A stretch of DNA of 64,000 nucleotides from Massilia sp. Bi118 (GCF_918697865.1 NZ_CAKKMV010000011.1:124001-188000); one strand, 5' to 3'; shown: positions 53,846 to 62,823, numbered from the stretch's first letter. A program made the numbers and translations. Notes: a model not told the origin generated them from the sequence alone.

Positions 53846-54607
53846 TTATTGTTTGCGGATCGAGACGCCGCCGAAGCCGTTCAGCAGGCGCTCCATGCGC
53901 AACTGGTCGTCGATCGGACGCAGCAGGCCGCGGTCGCGCACGCGGTCCATGTCGGTCACGCCCAGCTCGTTGTCGGACAGCGCCAGCTTCAGGGCCGGCG
54001 TCCTGTCCTTGGGCGGATAGGCGATGAACAGGGTGTTGCGGTCCCACAGCGTGGCGAACTCCTCGACCGGGAAGGTGATGTTGCCCATCGCCGGATCGGC
54101 GAGGAACACCAGGCCGCCGCGCACGCCGCGCAGCACCACGAAGTGCTTGAAGCCGGCGTAGTCGATCGGCACGATGCCGGGCTGGTCGAGGGTCAGGAGG
54201 TCGGCGATCTCGGCGCGGAAGCCTGCGCTCTGCACGTTGATCGACGCCAGGTAGCGCTTCATGTCGAGCAGGGAGAAGCCGCGGCGCTCGATGATCTTGT
54301 CCTTCTCGCCGAAGGCCATCATGCCTTCCATCGACTGCTGCTCGCTGACGTCGATGCCGAGGTGGTATTTGAGGATGGTGACCAGGGCCGCGGAGCCGCA
54401 GCTGTAGTCGTAAGCCTGGTGGACGATGTTCTTGTACTTGAGCTCGGAGAACGGCTCCATGCTCACCGTCTGCACACCGGCGGCGGCCACCGACATCGTG
54501 GTCGGGATATCGAAGCGTTCGAGCGGACGGTCCTTGGCCTCATGCTTGGCCAGCACGCCCGCGCCTCCCAGCATCGCCGCCAGGACTCCCAGCAGGATTG
54601 CGATCAT
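53846..54607 (-). CDS. C39-type peptidase, membrane-anchored or periplasmic
   Basis: 253 residues. N-terminal hydrophobic helix (residues 1-20). The C39 catalytic set is visible: QAYDYSCGSAALVTILKYH (Cys about residue 70), GFKHFVVLRG (His), and LADPAMGNI (Asp). C39 enzymes cut after double-glycine leaders of exported peptides, but here the domain is outside the cytoplasm, without an ABC transporter. The tail contains SDNELGVTD, similar to the leader motif of nearby secreted proteins. GGGGAGAC precedes the ATG. First gene of a five-gene operon. Confidence 0.85.
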   Translation of the reverse strand: MIAILLGVLAAMLGGAGVLAKHEAKDRPLERFDIPTTMSVAAAGVQTVSMEPFSELKYKNIVHQAYDYSCGSAALVTILKYHLGIDVSEQQSMEGMMAFGEKDKIIERRGFSLLDMKRYLASINVQSAGFRAEIADLLTLDQPGIVPIDYAGFKHFVVLRGVRGGLVFLADPAMGNITFPVEEFATLWDRNTLFIAYPPKDRTPALKLALSDNELGVTDMDRVRDRGLLRPIDDQLRMERLLNGFGGVSIRKQ

Positions 54608-54776
54608 TCATGTCTCCCCGGGACGCGTCTTGCGTTCCCTTAATTTGTCTGCTTGCGAGCGTGGCGTTTTGACCACGTTTATTGCAGTTTTTCTATATTT
54701 TGTATGCAGGCAAGCTTTCCCGGTGTTATAAAACGCTGTCGATTTTGTAAAAAAGCGCTCATTCGAAAGTGCGGCT

Positions 54777-55628
54777 ATGAATAGCTGGGACAGGATTAGC
54801 AGTGCATTGGGAGAACCGGTGGTCAGCGTCGAGATCGGCGGGGTGCCGCTGCGCGCCGAGCGCTACATCTTCCAGCTCGGCGGCTGCGAGGTGCCGCCGC
54901 TGGATTCGCTGGTGCTGGCCTGCCATCTGGGCGGGGCGCGCGCCACCGCCGGCCGCAGCGCCGGCCGCTCCTTCGACTTCCTGGCCGGCGCCTCGACCGT
55001 GTTCCAGCCCGGCTTCGCCAGCCGCTGGACCTTCTGCGGCGCGATCGACATGGCGATGTTCCACGTCATCGACCCCGGCCACGAACTGGTGCGCCATCTG
55101 CAGCGCCTGCTGAACGCGCGCACCAAGGCCCCGCCCTTTTCCGACCCGCTCGTCAACGCCAGCGCGCAGCAGCTGCTGGGCGAACTGGCGCGCACCAGCA
55201 CGCCGGACCATGGTTTCGTCGAACGCCTTTCGCAGCTGATGATCGAGCAGACCTGCCGCGTCCTCGAGGGCAAGACCGGGCGCCACGCGCCGCACGACGC
55301 CCTGCAACTGGGGCGCCTGCAGGGTGTGCTGGAATGGATAGGCGAGAATCTGTCGAACGAACTCTCGAACGCCGAGCTGGCCGAACGGGCCGGCGTGTCG
55401 GAGTCGCACTTCCGCCGCATCTTCCAGGAAGCGATGGGCATGACGCCGCACCGCTACGTGCTGCGCCTGCGCCTGGAGCGCGTGCATGAACTGCTGACCC
55501 GCACCAGTTTTTCGATCGCCCGTGTTGCGGCGCAATGCGGCTTTAACAGCCAGAGCCATATGACGTCCTGCTTTTCCAGCGCCTACGGCATCACCCCGGC
55601 GCGCGCACGCCAGCAGTCGCGCTTATAA
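54777..55628 (+). CDS. AraC-family transcription regulator
   Basis: 283 residues. An N-terminal ligand or dimer domain, and a C-terminal double helix-turn-helix (about residues 183-283): LSNAELAERAGVSESHFRR and FSIARVAAQCGFNSQSHMT. It is divergent from the C39 peptidase operon (169 bases), so that operon is its probable target. No signal peptide. No strong ribosome binding site at the start. Confidence 0.88.
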   Translation: MNSWDRISSALGEPVVSVEIGGVPLRAERYIFQLGGCEVPPLDSLVLACHLGGARATAGRSAGRSFDFLAGASTVFQPGFASRWTFCGAIDMAMFHVIDPGHELVRHLQRLLNARTKAPPFSDPLVNASAQQLLGELARTSTPDHGFVERLSQLMIEQTCRVLEGKTGRHAPHDALQLGRLQGVLEWIGENLSNELSNAELAERAGVSESHFRRIFQEAMGMTPHRYVLRLRLERVHELLTRTSFSIARVAAQCGFNSQSHMTSCFSSAYGITPARARQQSRL

Positions 55629-55632
55629 AGAA

Positions 55633-55668
55633 AAAATGATCGTTTTTTGAAAAAGAAAGGATCATTTT
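55633..55668. promoter_or_regulatory. Inverted repeat between the two AraC-type genes
   Basis: AAAATGATC and GATCATTTT separated by 18 bases, AT-rich, just after the first regulator stop. Could be an operator of the second regulator or a weak terminator of the first. Confidence 0.4.
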
Positions 55669-55726
55669 CCGACGCAAGGGTATTTCACATGCACACATAA
55701 TAAAAAAAATAAGAAGGAGACAGCAC

Positions 55727-55771
55727 ATGGGTCCAGCACAAGGCGCGTCCGCAACGCGGGCGCCGGCGTGA
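55727..55771 (+). CDS. 14-residue upstream peptide coupled to the second AraC regulator
   Basis: ATG at 55727 with a strong ribosome binding site (AAGGAGA, seven bases before) reads 14 codons (MGPAQGASATRAPA) and stops at TGA 55769. The regulator's GTG start overlaps this stop (GTGA). The short frame thus appears to be a translated leader that couples translation to the regulator. It could instead be the true start if one base were missing here. Confidence 0.5.
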   Translation: MGPAQGASATRAPA

Positions 55772-56802
55772 AGTATTTGTCGGCCACGGACGTGGTGCAG
55801 CGCATCAGGAGCTGCCTCTCGGCCGAAGGCGTCGACGTCGACGGCCTGTTCGGCAAAGCCGGGCTCGGCTGGTTCGGCAAGGTCCAGGCCGATGGCGCCG
55901 AACGCGCCGCCGACCTGCTGGCGCTATCCGACCAGTTCAGCCAGCTCTGGGAAGGCCTGGCCCTGGCCAGCGGCGATCCGCTGATCGGCTTTCGCGTGTG
56001 CGCCCCGGATCCGCTCAGCTGGCTCGGGGTGCTGGGCCACCTGATGTTGGCCTCGCCGACCCTGAAGCAGGCCGCGGACAACCTGATGCGCTACATGCCG
56101 CTGGTGACGCCGGTGGTACGCGCCACCATCGAACCGAAGAGCGACCGCGTGCGCGTTGGCCTGAACCTGGTCGGCGGCGTGCGCCCGGTGCCGGTGCAGC
56201 GCTACGACTTCACCTGGAGCCTGCTGCTCGACACCCTGCGCTTCGTCGGCGGCCGCCCCGACCTGAAGCCGGTCGCCGTCGAATACGCCTATCCGGCGCC
56301 CGGCGACAGCGCCCCCTACGCCGAGCGCTTCGGCTGCCCGGTGCGTTTCGGCGCGCCCGCCAACGCCCTCGAATTCGCCAACGCCGACATCACCGCGCCG
56401 ATCCCGACCGCCAACCCGCTCGCCGCCGAAGGCTTGTTCCGCCTGCTCGACGAGCGCCTGGTGCAGGCCGAGCGCAGCAGCTTCGCGGCGCGCGTGCGCG
56501 AGATGCTGCCGGCCATGATCGACCAGGGCGGCGCCCTGCGCGATGCCGTCGCCCGGCGCCTCGCGATCAGCGAACGCACCCTGCAGCGGCGCCTGGCCGA
56601 CGAAGGCACCGACTTCTCGACCCTGGTCGACGAAGTGCGGCGCACCATCGCCCAGCAATACCTGGGCAGCGACCGCATCAGCGTGAAGAACCTCAGCTAC
56701 AAGCTGGGCTTCTCCGATCCCAGCGCCTTCCACCGCGCCTGCCTGCGCTGGTTCGGCAAGGCGCCCGGCGAGTTCCAGCAACAGAAAGCCAAGAGCGCCT
56801 AA
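55768..56802 (+). CDS. AraC-family regulator with OruR/ArgR-like N-domain
   Basis: 344 residues from GTG. The N-terminal domain (about residues 15-190, with LVGGVRPVPVQRYDFTWSL) is the arabinose-binding-like domain of the OruR group. The C-terminal helix-turn-helix has LRDAVARRLAISERTLQRR and ISVKNLSYKLGFSDPSAF. It has no ribosome binding site of its own beyond the overlap with the 14-residue frame. It overlaps the next leftward gene by four bases at its 3' end. Confidence 0.88.
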   Translation: MKYLSATDVVQRIRSCLSAEGVDVDGLFGKAGLGWFGKVQADGAERAADLLALSDQFSQLWEGLALASGDPLIGFRVCAPDPLSWLGVLGHLMLASPTLKQAADNLMRYMPLVTPVVRATIEPKSDRVRVGLNLVGGVRPVPVQRYDFTWSLLLDTLRFVGGRPDLKPVAVEYAYPAPGDSAPYAERFGCPVRFGAPANALEFANADITAPIPTANPLAAEGLFRLLDERLVQAERSSFAARVREMLPAMIDQGGALRDAVARRLAISERTLQRRLADEGTDFSTLVDEVRRTIAQQYLGSDRISVKNLSYKLGFSDPSAFHRACLRWFGKAPGEFQQQKAKSA

Positions 56803-57257
56803 TGTGACCACAGGCGCAGTTGCCCCTGCATCGTCATCTCGCCATTCAGGCTGATCCTCCCCAGGTTGCCGCTGACCGCGCCATGCGGATCGGCCTGCAC
56901 GCTGATCGAGTCGAAGCCGGTGTCCGTGAAGCGGGTGTAGCCCGGCAGGGTCAGCGCCACGTAATTGGTGCCGTCGGCGCTTGTTTGCGGGCTGATGTTC
57001 AGGCCGAGCATCTGGATCCTGCCGCCGGGGTTCCTGACCACGATATAAGTCATGCGCTCGTCGACCTTCTGGCCGATGACCAGGCGGCTGTCGCCAGTGG
57101 TGTTGTCGGGCTGGCGGTTCAGGTTCAGGTCGACCGCGAAGCTGATGCCGTCGGCGCCGCGCACCGTGGCCAGTTCGCTGTCCGGCAGCGGCTTCGGGCC
57201 GCCGGCCAGCGCGGCGAGCGGCAGCAGCAAACCAAAGGCGGCGGGCATTTTCATCAT
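56799..57257 (-). CDS. Small secreted protein with DSEL-V-G-DG motif
   Basis: 152 residues. Signal peptide, then KPLPDSELATVRGADGISF at about residue 22. The rest is beta-rich (GQLRLWSH at the end). Overlaps the upstream gene by four bases. Last of the three coupled genes. The family is uncharacterised (possibly DUF6160-like); no function is assigned. Confidence 0.65.
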   Translation of the reverse strand: MMKMPAAFGLLLPLAALAGGPKPLPDSELATVRGADGISFAVDLNLNRQPDNTTGDSRLVIGQKVDERMTYIVVRNPGGRIQMLGLNISPQTSADGTNYVALTLPGYTRFTDTGFDSISVQADPHGAVSGNLGRISLNGEMTMQGQLRLWSH

Positions 57258-58120
57258 GGCCGGAACTTGATGTCCAGGTACTGCAGCTGGATCGAGCCGA
57301 TGCGCGAGCTGCCGAGGTCCACGTTCGGCGCCACGGTGCCGCCGGCGTCGCTGCGGAAGCTGATGTTTTCGATCTGCAGGGTGCCGGCGGCGGCCGCCGC
57401 GCCGGCCTCCGGCCAGTTGATGCCGATGTGCAGGCGCGAATTGCCGGCTTCATCGGTGCGGGCATTGAAGATGCCGGCTTGGGCCGAGACGTCGGCCAGT
57501 CGCCATGGCCCCACCGGCGCCGAGCCGTCATCAAGCGCGGCGCCGATCTTCACGCCGGACAGCACCATCGCCTCGCCCGTCGCCGCGCGGCCGTTCGGCT
57601 GCAGCGACAGGCTGCCGATCTCCATGCGGGTAGACATGCCGAAGGCCAGGCCCTCGCCCGTCACCGGCGTCGACCACTGGAAGCCGCCGCCGTAATACAC
57701 GAGGTCCTTCAGGATCACGCTGCCGCCATAGACATTGACACCGTTGTCGCCGACGTCGAAGTCGAAGGCCATCTGCCAGGCTTCGCGCCCCAGCACGTTC
57801 TGCGGCATGGCGATGTTGACGATCTCCGCCCCGCCCTGTCCCCGCTGGATCACATCCAGGCGATAGGGGTCGGCAAAGGGTGCGTCGAGATTGTCCGAGC
57901 GCGAGGCCGACAGGTTGCCGATGCCGATGCTGCCGCGGCCGTCCGGCGTGGTGTAGCGCATCGTGGCATTGCCGGACATCGCGAAGTTCGACAGGTTGAA
58001 GCTCATGCCGTCGCGGCCGCCGATCTTGGCGAGCGCGCTGTCGGACAGCGACTCCAGCGCGAACGCGGCGCACGGAACCAGCAACAGCGCAGTCAGGCAA
58101 GGCGTGAGGGCGCGGCGCAT
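57254..58120 (-). CDS. Secreted protein with DSAL-I-G-DG motif
   Basis: 288 residues, signal peptide ending AFA. LESLSDSALAKIGGRDGMS at about residues 22-40. The long beta-rich body has repeated strand-like segments (GNATMRYTTPDGRGSIGIGN, GSLSLQPNGRAATGEAMV), as in surface proteins. It ends SIQLQYLDIKFRP. Shares one base with the upstream gene. Confidence 0.65.
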   Translation of the reverse strand: MRRALTPCLTALLLVPCAAFALESLSDSALAKIGGRDGMSFNLSNFAMSGNATMRYTTPDGRGSIGIGNLSASRSDNLDAPFADPYRLDVIQRGQGGAEIVNIAMPQNVLGREAWQMAFDFDVGDNGVNVYGGSVILKDLVYYGGGFQWSTPVTGEGLAFGMSTRMEIGSLSLQPNGRAATGEAMVLSGVKIGAALDDGSAPVGPWRLADVSAQAGIFNARTDEAGNSRLHIGINWPEAGAAAAAGTLQIENISFRSDAGGTVAPNVDLGSSRIGSIQLQYLDIKFRP

Positions 58121-58899
58121 CAGTGTCCCGGCGGATTATTGACCGGCACCATGCCGTTCAGGTTCAGCGCCATCAGCTTGTCGCGCCAGTTCAGCCAGAC
58201 GCCGGCCTGGGCTTCCGTCAAGGCCGGCATGCCGGCCGCGGCCTGGAAGGTCACCGGCGTCTTGAGCACCGAGATCCAGAAGTCGCGGCTCGGGCCATTG
58301 GCGTCGCCGGCGGTGACGGCGCCGACATCGGACAGCTTGAGCGTGCAGTCGCTGCAGGTGCCGTCCCAGCGCTTGCCGCCGCCCGGGTCCATGAGGGTGT
58401 CGATGGCGCCTTGCGCGCCGGCGTCGATGCGCATCGCGCCGGACAGGGTCGCGATCTTCATGCCGATGTCGCCGGCGATGCTGTCGAAACCCAGGCGCAT
58501 GCCGATGACTTCGCGCTGGCCGGCGGTGCCGGTGTTACGGTAGACGAATTCGAAATAGGGATTGGAGATTTGTACCAAGCGCTGGGCGTCGCCGGCGTCG
58601 CTGCGGCCGAAGCGCAAGGCGCTGATGTCGAGGTCGGCGCCGCTGCCGTTGCGTGGGCCGTAGGTGTATTCGCCCAGGCGCATGTTCGCCAGGTTGGCGT
58701 TCAGGGTCACGTCGGCATCGAGAGCGATGCGGGTGAAATCGAAACCGTTGTAGCTGGAATTACTGACGGTGAACAGGCCCTGCCCGCTCACGGTGGACAT
58801 CTCGCTGTCCGACAGCGCGCGCATCTGGGCCGCGGCCTGCCCTGCTGCCAGCAGGCTGCATGCGGCGAGTGCCAGTGCGAGGAAAAAACGTCTGCTCAT
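58120..58899 (-). CDS. Secreted protein with microcin-like leader motif
   Basis: 259 residues. Signal peptide ending AQ; then MRALSDSEMSTVSGQGLF at about residue 26, close to the MRTLTLNELDSVSGG leader of microcin V. TCSDC is a possible disulfide. The rest is beta-rich with an acidic tail. First gene of the three-gene group, 77 bases and a terminator after the 58977 gene. Confidence 0.65.
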   Translation of the reverse strand: MSRRFFLALALAACSLLAAGQAAAQMRALSDSEMSTVSGQGLFTVSNSSYNGFDFTRIALDADVTLNANLANMRLGEYTYGPRNGSGADLDISALRFGRSDAGDAQRLVQISNPYFEFVYRNTGTAGQREVIGMRLGFDSIAGDIGMKIATLSGAMRIDAGAQGAIDTLMDPGGGKRWDGTCSDCTLKLSDVGAVTAGDANGPSRDFWISVLKTPVTFQAAAGMPALTEAQAGVWLNWRDKLMALNLNGMVPVNNPPGH

Positions 58900-58924
58900 G
58901 GAGATCCCGACGAGCGCTTCAAGT

Positions 58925-58959
58925 CAAAAACGGCCCGGGGCAAGCGCCCACGGGCCGTC
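58925..58959 (-). terminator. Intra-operon terminator or attenuator
   Basis: ACGGCCCG / CGGGCCGT with a loop of 13 bases, then TTTTTG on the minus strand. It stands between the 58977 gene and the three genes downstream, so the first gene should be expressed at a higher level. Confidence 0.78.
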
Positions 58960-58976
58960 CCATCACCAACCAGGGA

Positions 58977-59516
58977 TTAGTGAGCCCAGATGTAGACGGT
59001 GGTGCCTTGCAGCTTGATGTCTTTCATTTCGAAGCTGCCGTAGGAGGCGCTCGAGTTGCCCATCTTGATCGAGTCGACGCTCATCGACAGGTTCTTGGTG
59101 GTGTCGACCAGCGGGATCGCGATCTTGACGACGTCGCCGGTCGGTGCGAAGGCAGCCAGGCCGGCACCGCCGCTCACGCCCAGGGTGGTGTTGGCGTTCG
59201 GGACCATGGCGCCGCCTGCGCCGGTCGGCAGGGCTGCCATGGCTTCCGACTGGAAGGTGGCGTTGTTGACGATGTCGATCGTGGCGGCGATTGCACCGGT
59301 GACCTTGATGTTGTTGAAGCTCACCGAGCCGCCGTTGGTATCGGTGTCGGTGTACTTGAATTCACCGATGTTGATATGCAGGTCGGCAGCGATCGACACG
59401 CCATCACGGCCCGAAACCTTGGACAGGTCGCTGTCGGCGATCGGGGTCAGGGCCGATGCGTAGGAAGCGATCGAGGACAGGGCGGCGACGACGGCGAGTT
59501 GTTTCAGCAGTTTCAT
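58977..59516 (-). CDS. Major secreted protein of the cluster, DUF6160-like
   Basis: 179 residues. Signal peptide ending ASA; then LTPIADSDLSKVSGRDGVS. The beta-rich body carries GEFKYTDTDTNGGSVSFNN, and the C-terminus GSFEMKDIKLQGTTVYIW is related to the end of the MshEN-type protein at 49825. GGAG precedes the ATG. Located upstream of a terminator, as expected for an abundant subunit (inference). Two palindromes lie in front. Confidence 0.7.
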   Translation of the reverse strand: MKLLKQLAVVAALSSIASYASALTPIADSDLSKVSGRDGVSIAADLHINIGEFKYTDTDTNGGSVSFNNIKVTGAIAATIDIVNNATFQSEAMAALPTGAGGAMVPNANTTLGVSGGAGLAAFAPTGDVVKIAIPLVDTTKNLSMSVDSIKMGNSSASYGSFEMKDIKLQGTTVYIWAH

Positions 59517-59583
59517 GGTATCTCCAGTAATTATTGTGATCGACGGGTGTCTCTTCGGCTCCGCAGCGCCTGGGAGCTTATTT

Positions 59584-59667
59584 CTTAATTGGAAGTCAAT
59601 TAAGTGATAAGGATGTTATTACTTCCGTTTCATTTAAGGCATTTTTTGTCTTGGCTCAACGAGCCAA
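59584..59667. promoter_or_regulatory. Two perfect inverted repeats upstream of the 58977 gene
   Basis: CTTAATTG-N5-CAATTAAG (59584-59604) and TTGGCTC-N3-GAGCCAA (59651-59667) lie 70-150 bases before the start in an AT-rich region. Both suit a dimeric regulator, possibly one of the AraC-type proteins nearby, although AraC proteins more often bind direct repeats. Confidence 0.45.
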
Positions 59668-59711
59668 ATCGATGGATTCCTGAGCCAGTCGTTTGGCGGT
59701 TGGCGAAGGCA

Positions 59712-59745
59712 TAAAAAAACCCGCTGCAAGCAGCGGGTCTTTTCA
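59712..59745 (-). terminator. Rho-independent terminator of typA
   Basis: Stem ACCCGCTGC / GCAGCGGGT with a three-base loop followed by seven T residues on the minus strand. Confidence 0.9.
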
Positions 59746-59763
59746 TGCAGCAGGAAGCGCGGA

Positions 59764-61599
59764 TTACGCAGCTTCGCGGCTGGCCTTCTTGCGCTCGTGC
59801 TCTTTCAGGTGACGCTTGCGCAGGCGGATGCTCTTCGGGGTGATCTCGACCAGTTCGTCGTCCTCGATGAATTCCACAGCGTATTCCAGCGACATCTGGA
59901 TCGGCGGCACCAGGCGCACGGCTTCGTCGGTACCCGACGAACGCACGTTGGTCAGCTGCTTGCCCTTGATCGGGTTGACGACCAGGTCGTTGTCGCGCGA
60001 GTGGATGCCGATGATCATGCCTTCGTACACCGGGGTGTTGTGCTCGACGAACATGCGGCCGCGATCCTGCAGCTTCCAGATCGCGTAGGCCACGGCGGCG
60101 CCGTCGTCCTGCGAGATCAGCACGCCGTTACGGCGGCCGGCAAGTTCGCCCTTGCTGTTGTCGACCGGTGCGTATTCGTGGAACACGTGGCTCATCAGGC
60201 CAGTGCCGCGGGTCAGGGTCATGAATTCGCCCTGGAAGCCGATCAGGCCACGGGCCGGGATCAGGTATTCGAGGCGGACACGGCCCTTGCCGTCCGATTC
60301 CATGTTCTGCAGGTCGCCACGGCGGCGGCCCAGCTCTTCCATGACGCCGCCCTGGTTGACTTCTTCGACGTCGACGGTCAGGTTTTCGTACGGCTCGTGG
60401 CGCACGCCATCGACCATCTTGTAGACCACGCGCGGACGCGACACGGCGAGCTCGAAGCCTTCACGACGCATGTTTTCCAGCAGGATGGTCAGGTGCAGTT
60501 CGCCGCGGCCCGAGACTTCGAACACGGTGTCGTCGTCGGTCGGCGAGACGCGCAGCGCCACGTTGGCCTTCAGTTCGCGCTCGAGACGCTCGCGCAGCTG
60601 GCGGCTGGTGACGAACTTGCCTTCGCGGCCGGCCAGCGGCGAGCTGTTGACCATGAAGTTCATGGTCAGGGTCGGCTCGTCGACGGTCAGCATCGGCAGC
60701 GCTTCCGGCACGTCCACGGCGCAGACGGTCGAACCGATGCCGATGTCTTCGATACCGTTGATCAGGCAGATGTCACCGGCAACGGCTTCATCGACCAGCA
60801 CGCGCTCCAGGCCCTTGAAGTTCAGCACCTGGTTGATGCGGCCCTTGATCGGGGTCGAATCCGGGCCGTTCAGGATGATCACATCCTGGCCGGTCTTGAC
60901 GCGGCCACGGTTCACGCGGCCGATACCGATCTTGCCGACGTAGGACGAGTAGTCCAGCGAGGTGATCTGCATCTGCAGCGGGCCGTCCGGATTGTCGTCA
61001 CGCACCGGCACGTATTTCAGGATGGCGTCGAACAGCGGCTTCATGTCGCCGCCGCGCACGCTTTCGTCCATGCCGGCGTAGCCGTTCAGGCCCGAAGCGT
61101 AGACGATCGGGAAGTCCAGCTGCTCATCGGTGGCGCCCAGCTTGTCGAACAGTTCGAAAGTCTGGTTGATCGCCCAGTCGGCGCGTGCGCCCGGACGGTC
61201 GATCTTGTTGACGACCACGATCGGCTTCAGGCCCAGGGCCAGCGCCTTGCGGGTCACGAAGCGGGTCTGCGGCATCGGGCCTTCCTGGGCGTCGACCAGC
61301 AGCAGCACCGAGTCGACCATCGACAGCACGCGCTCGACCTCACCGCCGAAGTCGGCGTGGCCAGGGGTGTCGACGATGTTGATGTGGGTGCCTTCGTACT
61401 CGACTGCGCAGTTCTTCGACAGAATCGTGATGCCACGTTCCTTTTCGAGATCGTTCGAGTCCATCACGCGGGTGTCGACCGCCTGGTTTTCACGGAAAGT
61501 GCCGGATTGGCGCAGCAGCTGGTCCACCAGGGTGGTCTTGCCGTGGTCAACGTGGGCGATGATTGCGATATTACGAATCGCGCGTTTGGTGTCTGACAT
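59764..61599 (-). CDS. typA: Translational GTPase TypA/BipA
   Basis: 611 residues from ATG 61599 (a TTG four codons earlier gives 615). G-domain motifs [14 protein letters not shown] (G1), GITIL (G2), [11 protein letters not shown] (G3) and [10 protein letters not shown] (G4). The C-terminal domain carries the TypA-specific segment [15 protein letters not shown]. TypA is a ribosome-binding GTPase active in stress and low temperature. It lies after truB with a 300-base gap. Confidence 0.96.
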   Translation of the reverse strand: MSDTKRAIRNIAIIAHVDHGKTTLVDQLLRQSGTFRENQAVDTRVMDSNDLEKERGITILSKNCAVEYEGTHINIVDTPGHADFGGEVERVLSMVDSVLLLVDAQEGPMPQTRFVTRKALALGLKPIVVVNKIDRPGARADWAINQTFELFDKLGATDEQLDFPIVYASGLNGYAGMDESVRGGDMKPLFDAILKYVPVRDDNPDGPLQMQITSLDYSSYVGKIGIGRVNRGRVKTGQDVIILNGPDSTPIKGRINQVLNFKGLERVLVDEAVAGDICLINGIEDIGIGSTVCAVDVPEALPMLTVDEPTLTMNFMVNSSPLAGREGKFVTSRQLRERLERELKANVALRVSPTDDDTVFEVSGRGELHLTILLENMRREGFELAVSRPRVVYKMVDGVRHEPYENLTVDVEEVNQGGVMEELGRRRGDLQNMESDGKGRVRLEYLIPARGLIGFQGEFMTLTRGTGLMSHVFHEYAPVDNSKGELAGRRNGVLISQDDGAAVAYAIWKLQDRGRMFVEHNTPVYEGMIIGIHSRDNDLVVNPIKGKQLTNVRSSGTDEAVRLVPPIQMSLEYAVEFIEDDELVEITPKSIRLRKRHLKEHERKKASREAA

Positions 61600-61902
61600 A
61601 TGCGTTTTCAACAGTAAATGTTGCGTGATGGGTGGAGGCGTCCGCTCAGGGGCGCTCGGCTAGTGGCGCTCGGCATAGCCGATTTCCAGAACCCGCTACT
61701 ATAGCACGGTTATGCGTCGTGCTGCGCCGCAGCGACGGGAAAACACCTGAATTTCCGACGATTTGCTGCCAATAAGCAGCGTAGCGGCGAAATGTTGAAT
61801 GTCGATGAGGTCCCGGACGCCGCCGGCAGCACGGGGCTGCCTTTCCGGGAGCAGGGACGATATGGAGGGGCAGCGGCGGATTTCAAGGCCCGCCGCCGAT
61901 AT
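61600..61902. other. Region between truB and typA
   Basis: 303 bases. TATAGT at 61698-61703 on the minus strand could be the typA -10 box, without a good -35. A GC-rich stem near 61876-61897 after truB has no T-tract. No gene seen. Confidence 0.4.
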
Positions 61903-62823
61903 TTACTGTTTCGCCGCGATCAGGCGCTCCGGCGCCAGAATCGCATACTCCTGCAACACAGCCGTGCCCAGCAGCCTGCCATCGGCGTACACCCGCACCC
62001 TGCCCTGCTCCGGCGGCACCGTCACCGGCTCCTTGCCCAACGCCAGGCGCTGGCCGTTCAGGAAGCGCTTCTCCAGCTCGGGCGTCAGGTCGACGCGCGG
62101 GAAGGTCGACAGCAGCGCGTCGACCGGGGCCAGCAGCGACAGCGGATTTTCAATCGCCTGCAGCTCTTCCAGGGTCACCATGTTGTCCGTGGTCAGCGAG
62201 CCGACCTGCACCCGGCGCAGCGCGCTCAGGTGGGCGCCGCAGCCGAGCGTGGCGCCGATGTCCTCGCCCAGCACGCGCACATAGGTTCCCTTGCTGCACT
62301 TGACGCGGATGGTCAGAAACGGGGCGGCAATCGCGACCAGTTCCAGCTCGTGGATGGTGACCGGGCGCGCCTCGCGCTCCAGCGTCACGCCTTCGCGCGC
62401 ATATTCGTACAGCGCCTTGCCGTCGCGCTTGAGCGCCGAATACATCGGCGGCACCTGCAGGATGGGACCGCGGAAGCGCGCCAGCGCGGCTTCGACCTGC
62501 TCGGTGGTCACGGACACGTCGCGCGTCTCCAGCACCTCGCCCTCGGTGTCGCCGGTGGTGGTGGTGATGCCCAGGTGGACGGTGGCCAGGTAGGTCTTGT
62601 CCGCTTCCAGCAGGTCTTGCGAGAACTTGGTCGCCTCGCCGAAGCACAGCGGCAGCAGGCCGGTGGCGAAGGGGTCGAGGGTGCCGGTGTGGCCGGCCTT
62701 CTTGGCGTTGACGATGCGTTTCACTTTCATCAGCGCATCGTTCGAGGAGAAGCCGACCGGCTTGTCGATCAATAGCACCCCGTCGACCAGGTCGCGGGGC
62801 TTTTTCGGAGGGCGCGCGTTCAC
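61903..62823 (-). CDS. truB: tRNA pseudouridine-55 synthase TruB
   Basis: 306 residues. [17 protein letters not shown] starts the core, and [19 protein letters not shown] holds the catalytic aspartate. [16 protein letters not shown] and the later [12 protein letters not shown] are typical. GTG start overlapping the rbfA stop by four bases (GTGA). Modifies U55 in the T-loop of tRNA. Confidence 0.96.
   Translation of the reverse strand: MNARPPKKPRDLVDGVLLIDKPVGFSSNDALMKVKRIVNAKKAGHTGTLDPFATGLLPLCFGEATKFSQDLLEADKTYLATVHLGITTTTGDTEGEVLETRDVSVTTEQVEAALARFRGPILQVPPMYSALKRDGKALYEYAREGVTLEREARPVTIHELELVAIAAPFLTIRVKCSKGTYVRVLGEDIGATLGCGAHLSALRRVQVGSLTTDNMVTLEELQAIENPLSLLAPVDALLSTFPRVDLTPELEKRFLNGQRLALGKEPVTVPPEQGRVRVYADGRLLGTAVLQEYAILAPERLIAAKQ

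Noticed and set aside
59797-61596. A 599-codon frame opposite typA
   Set aside because: Shadow frame; typA is certain.
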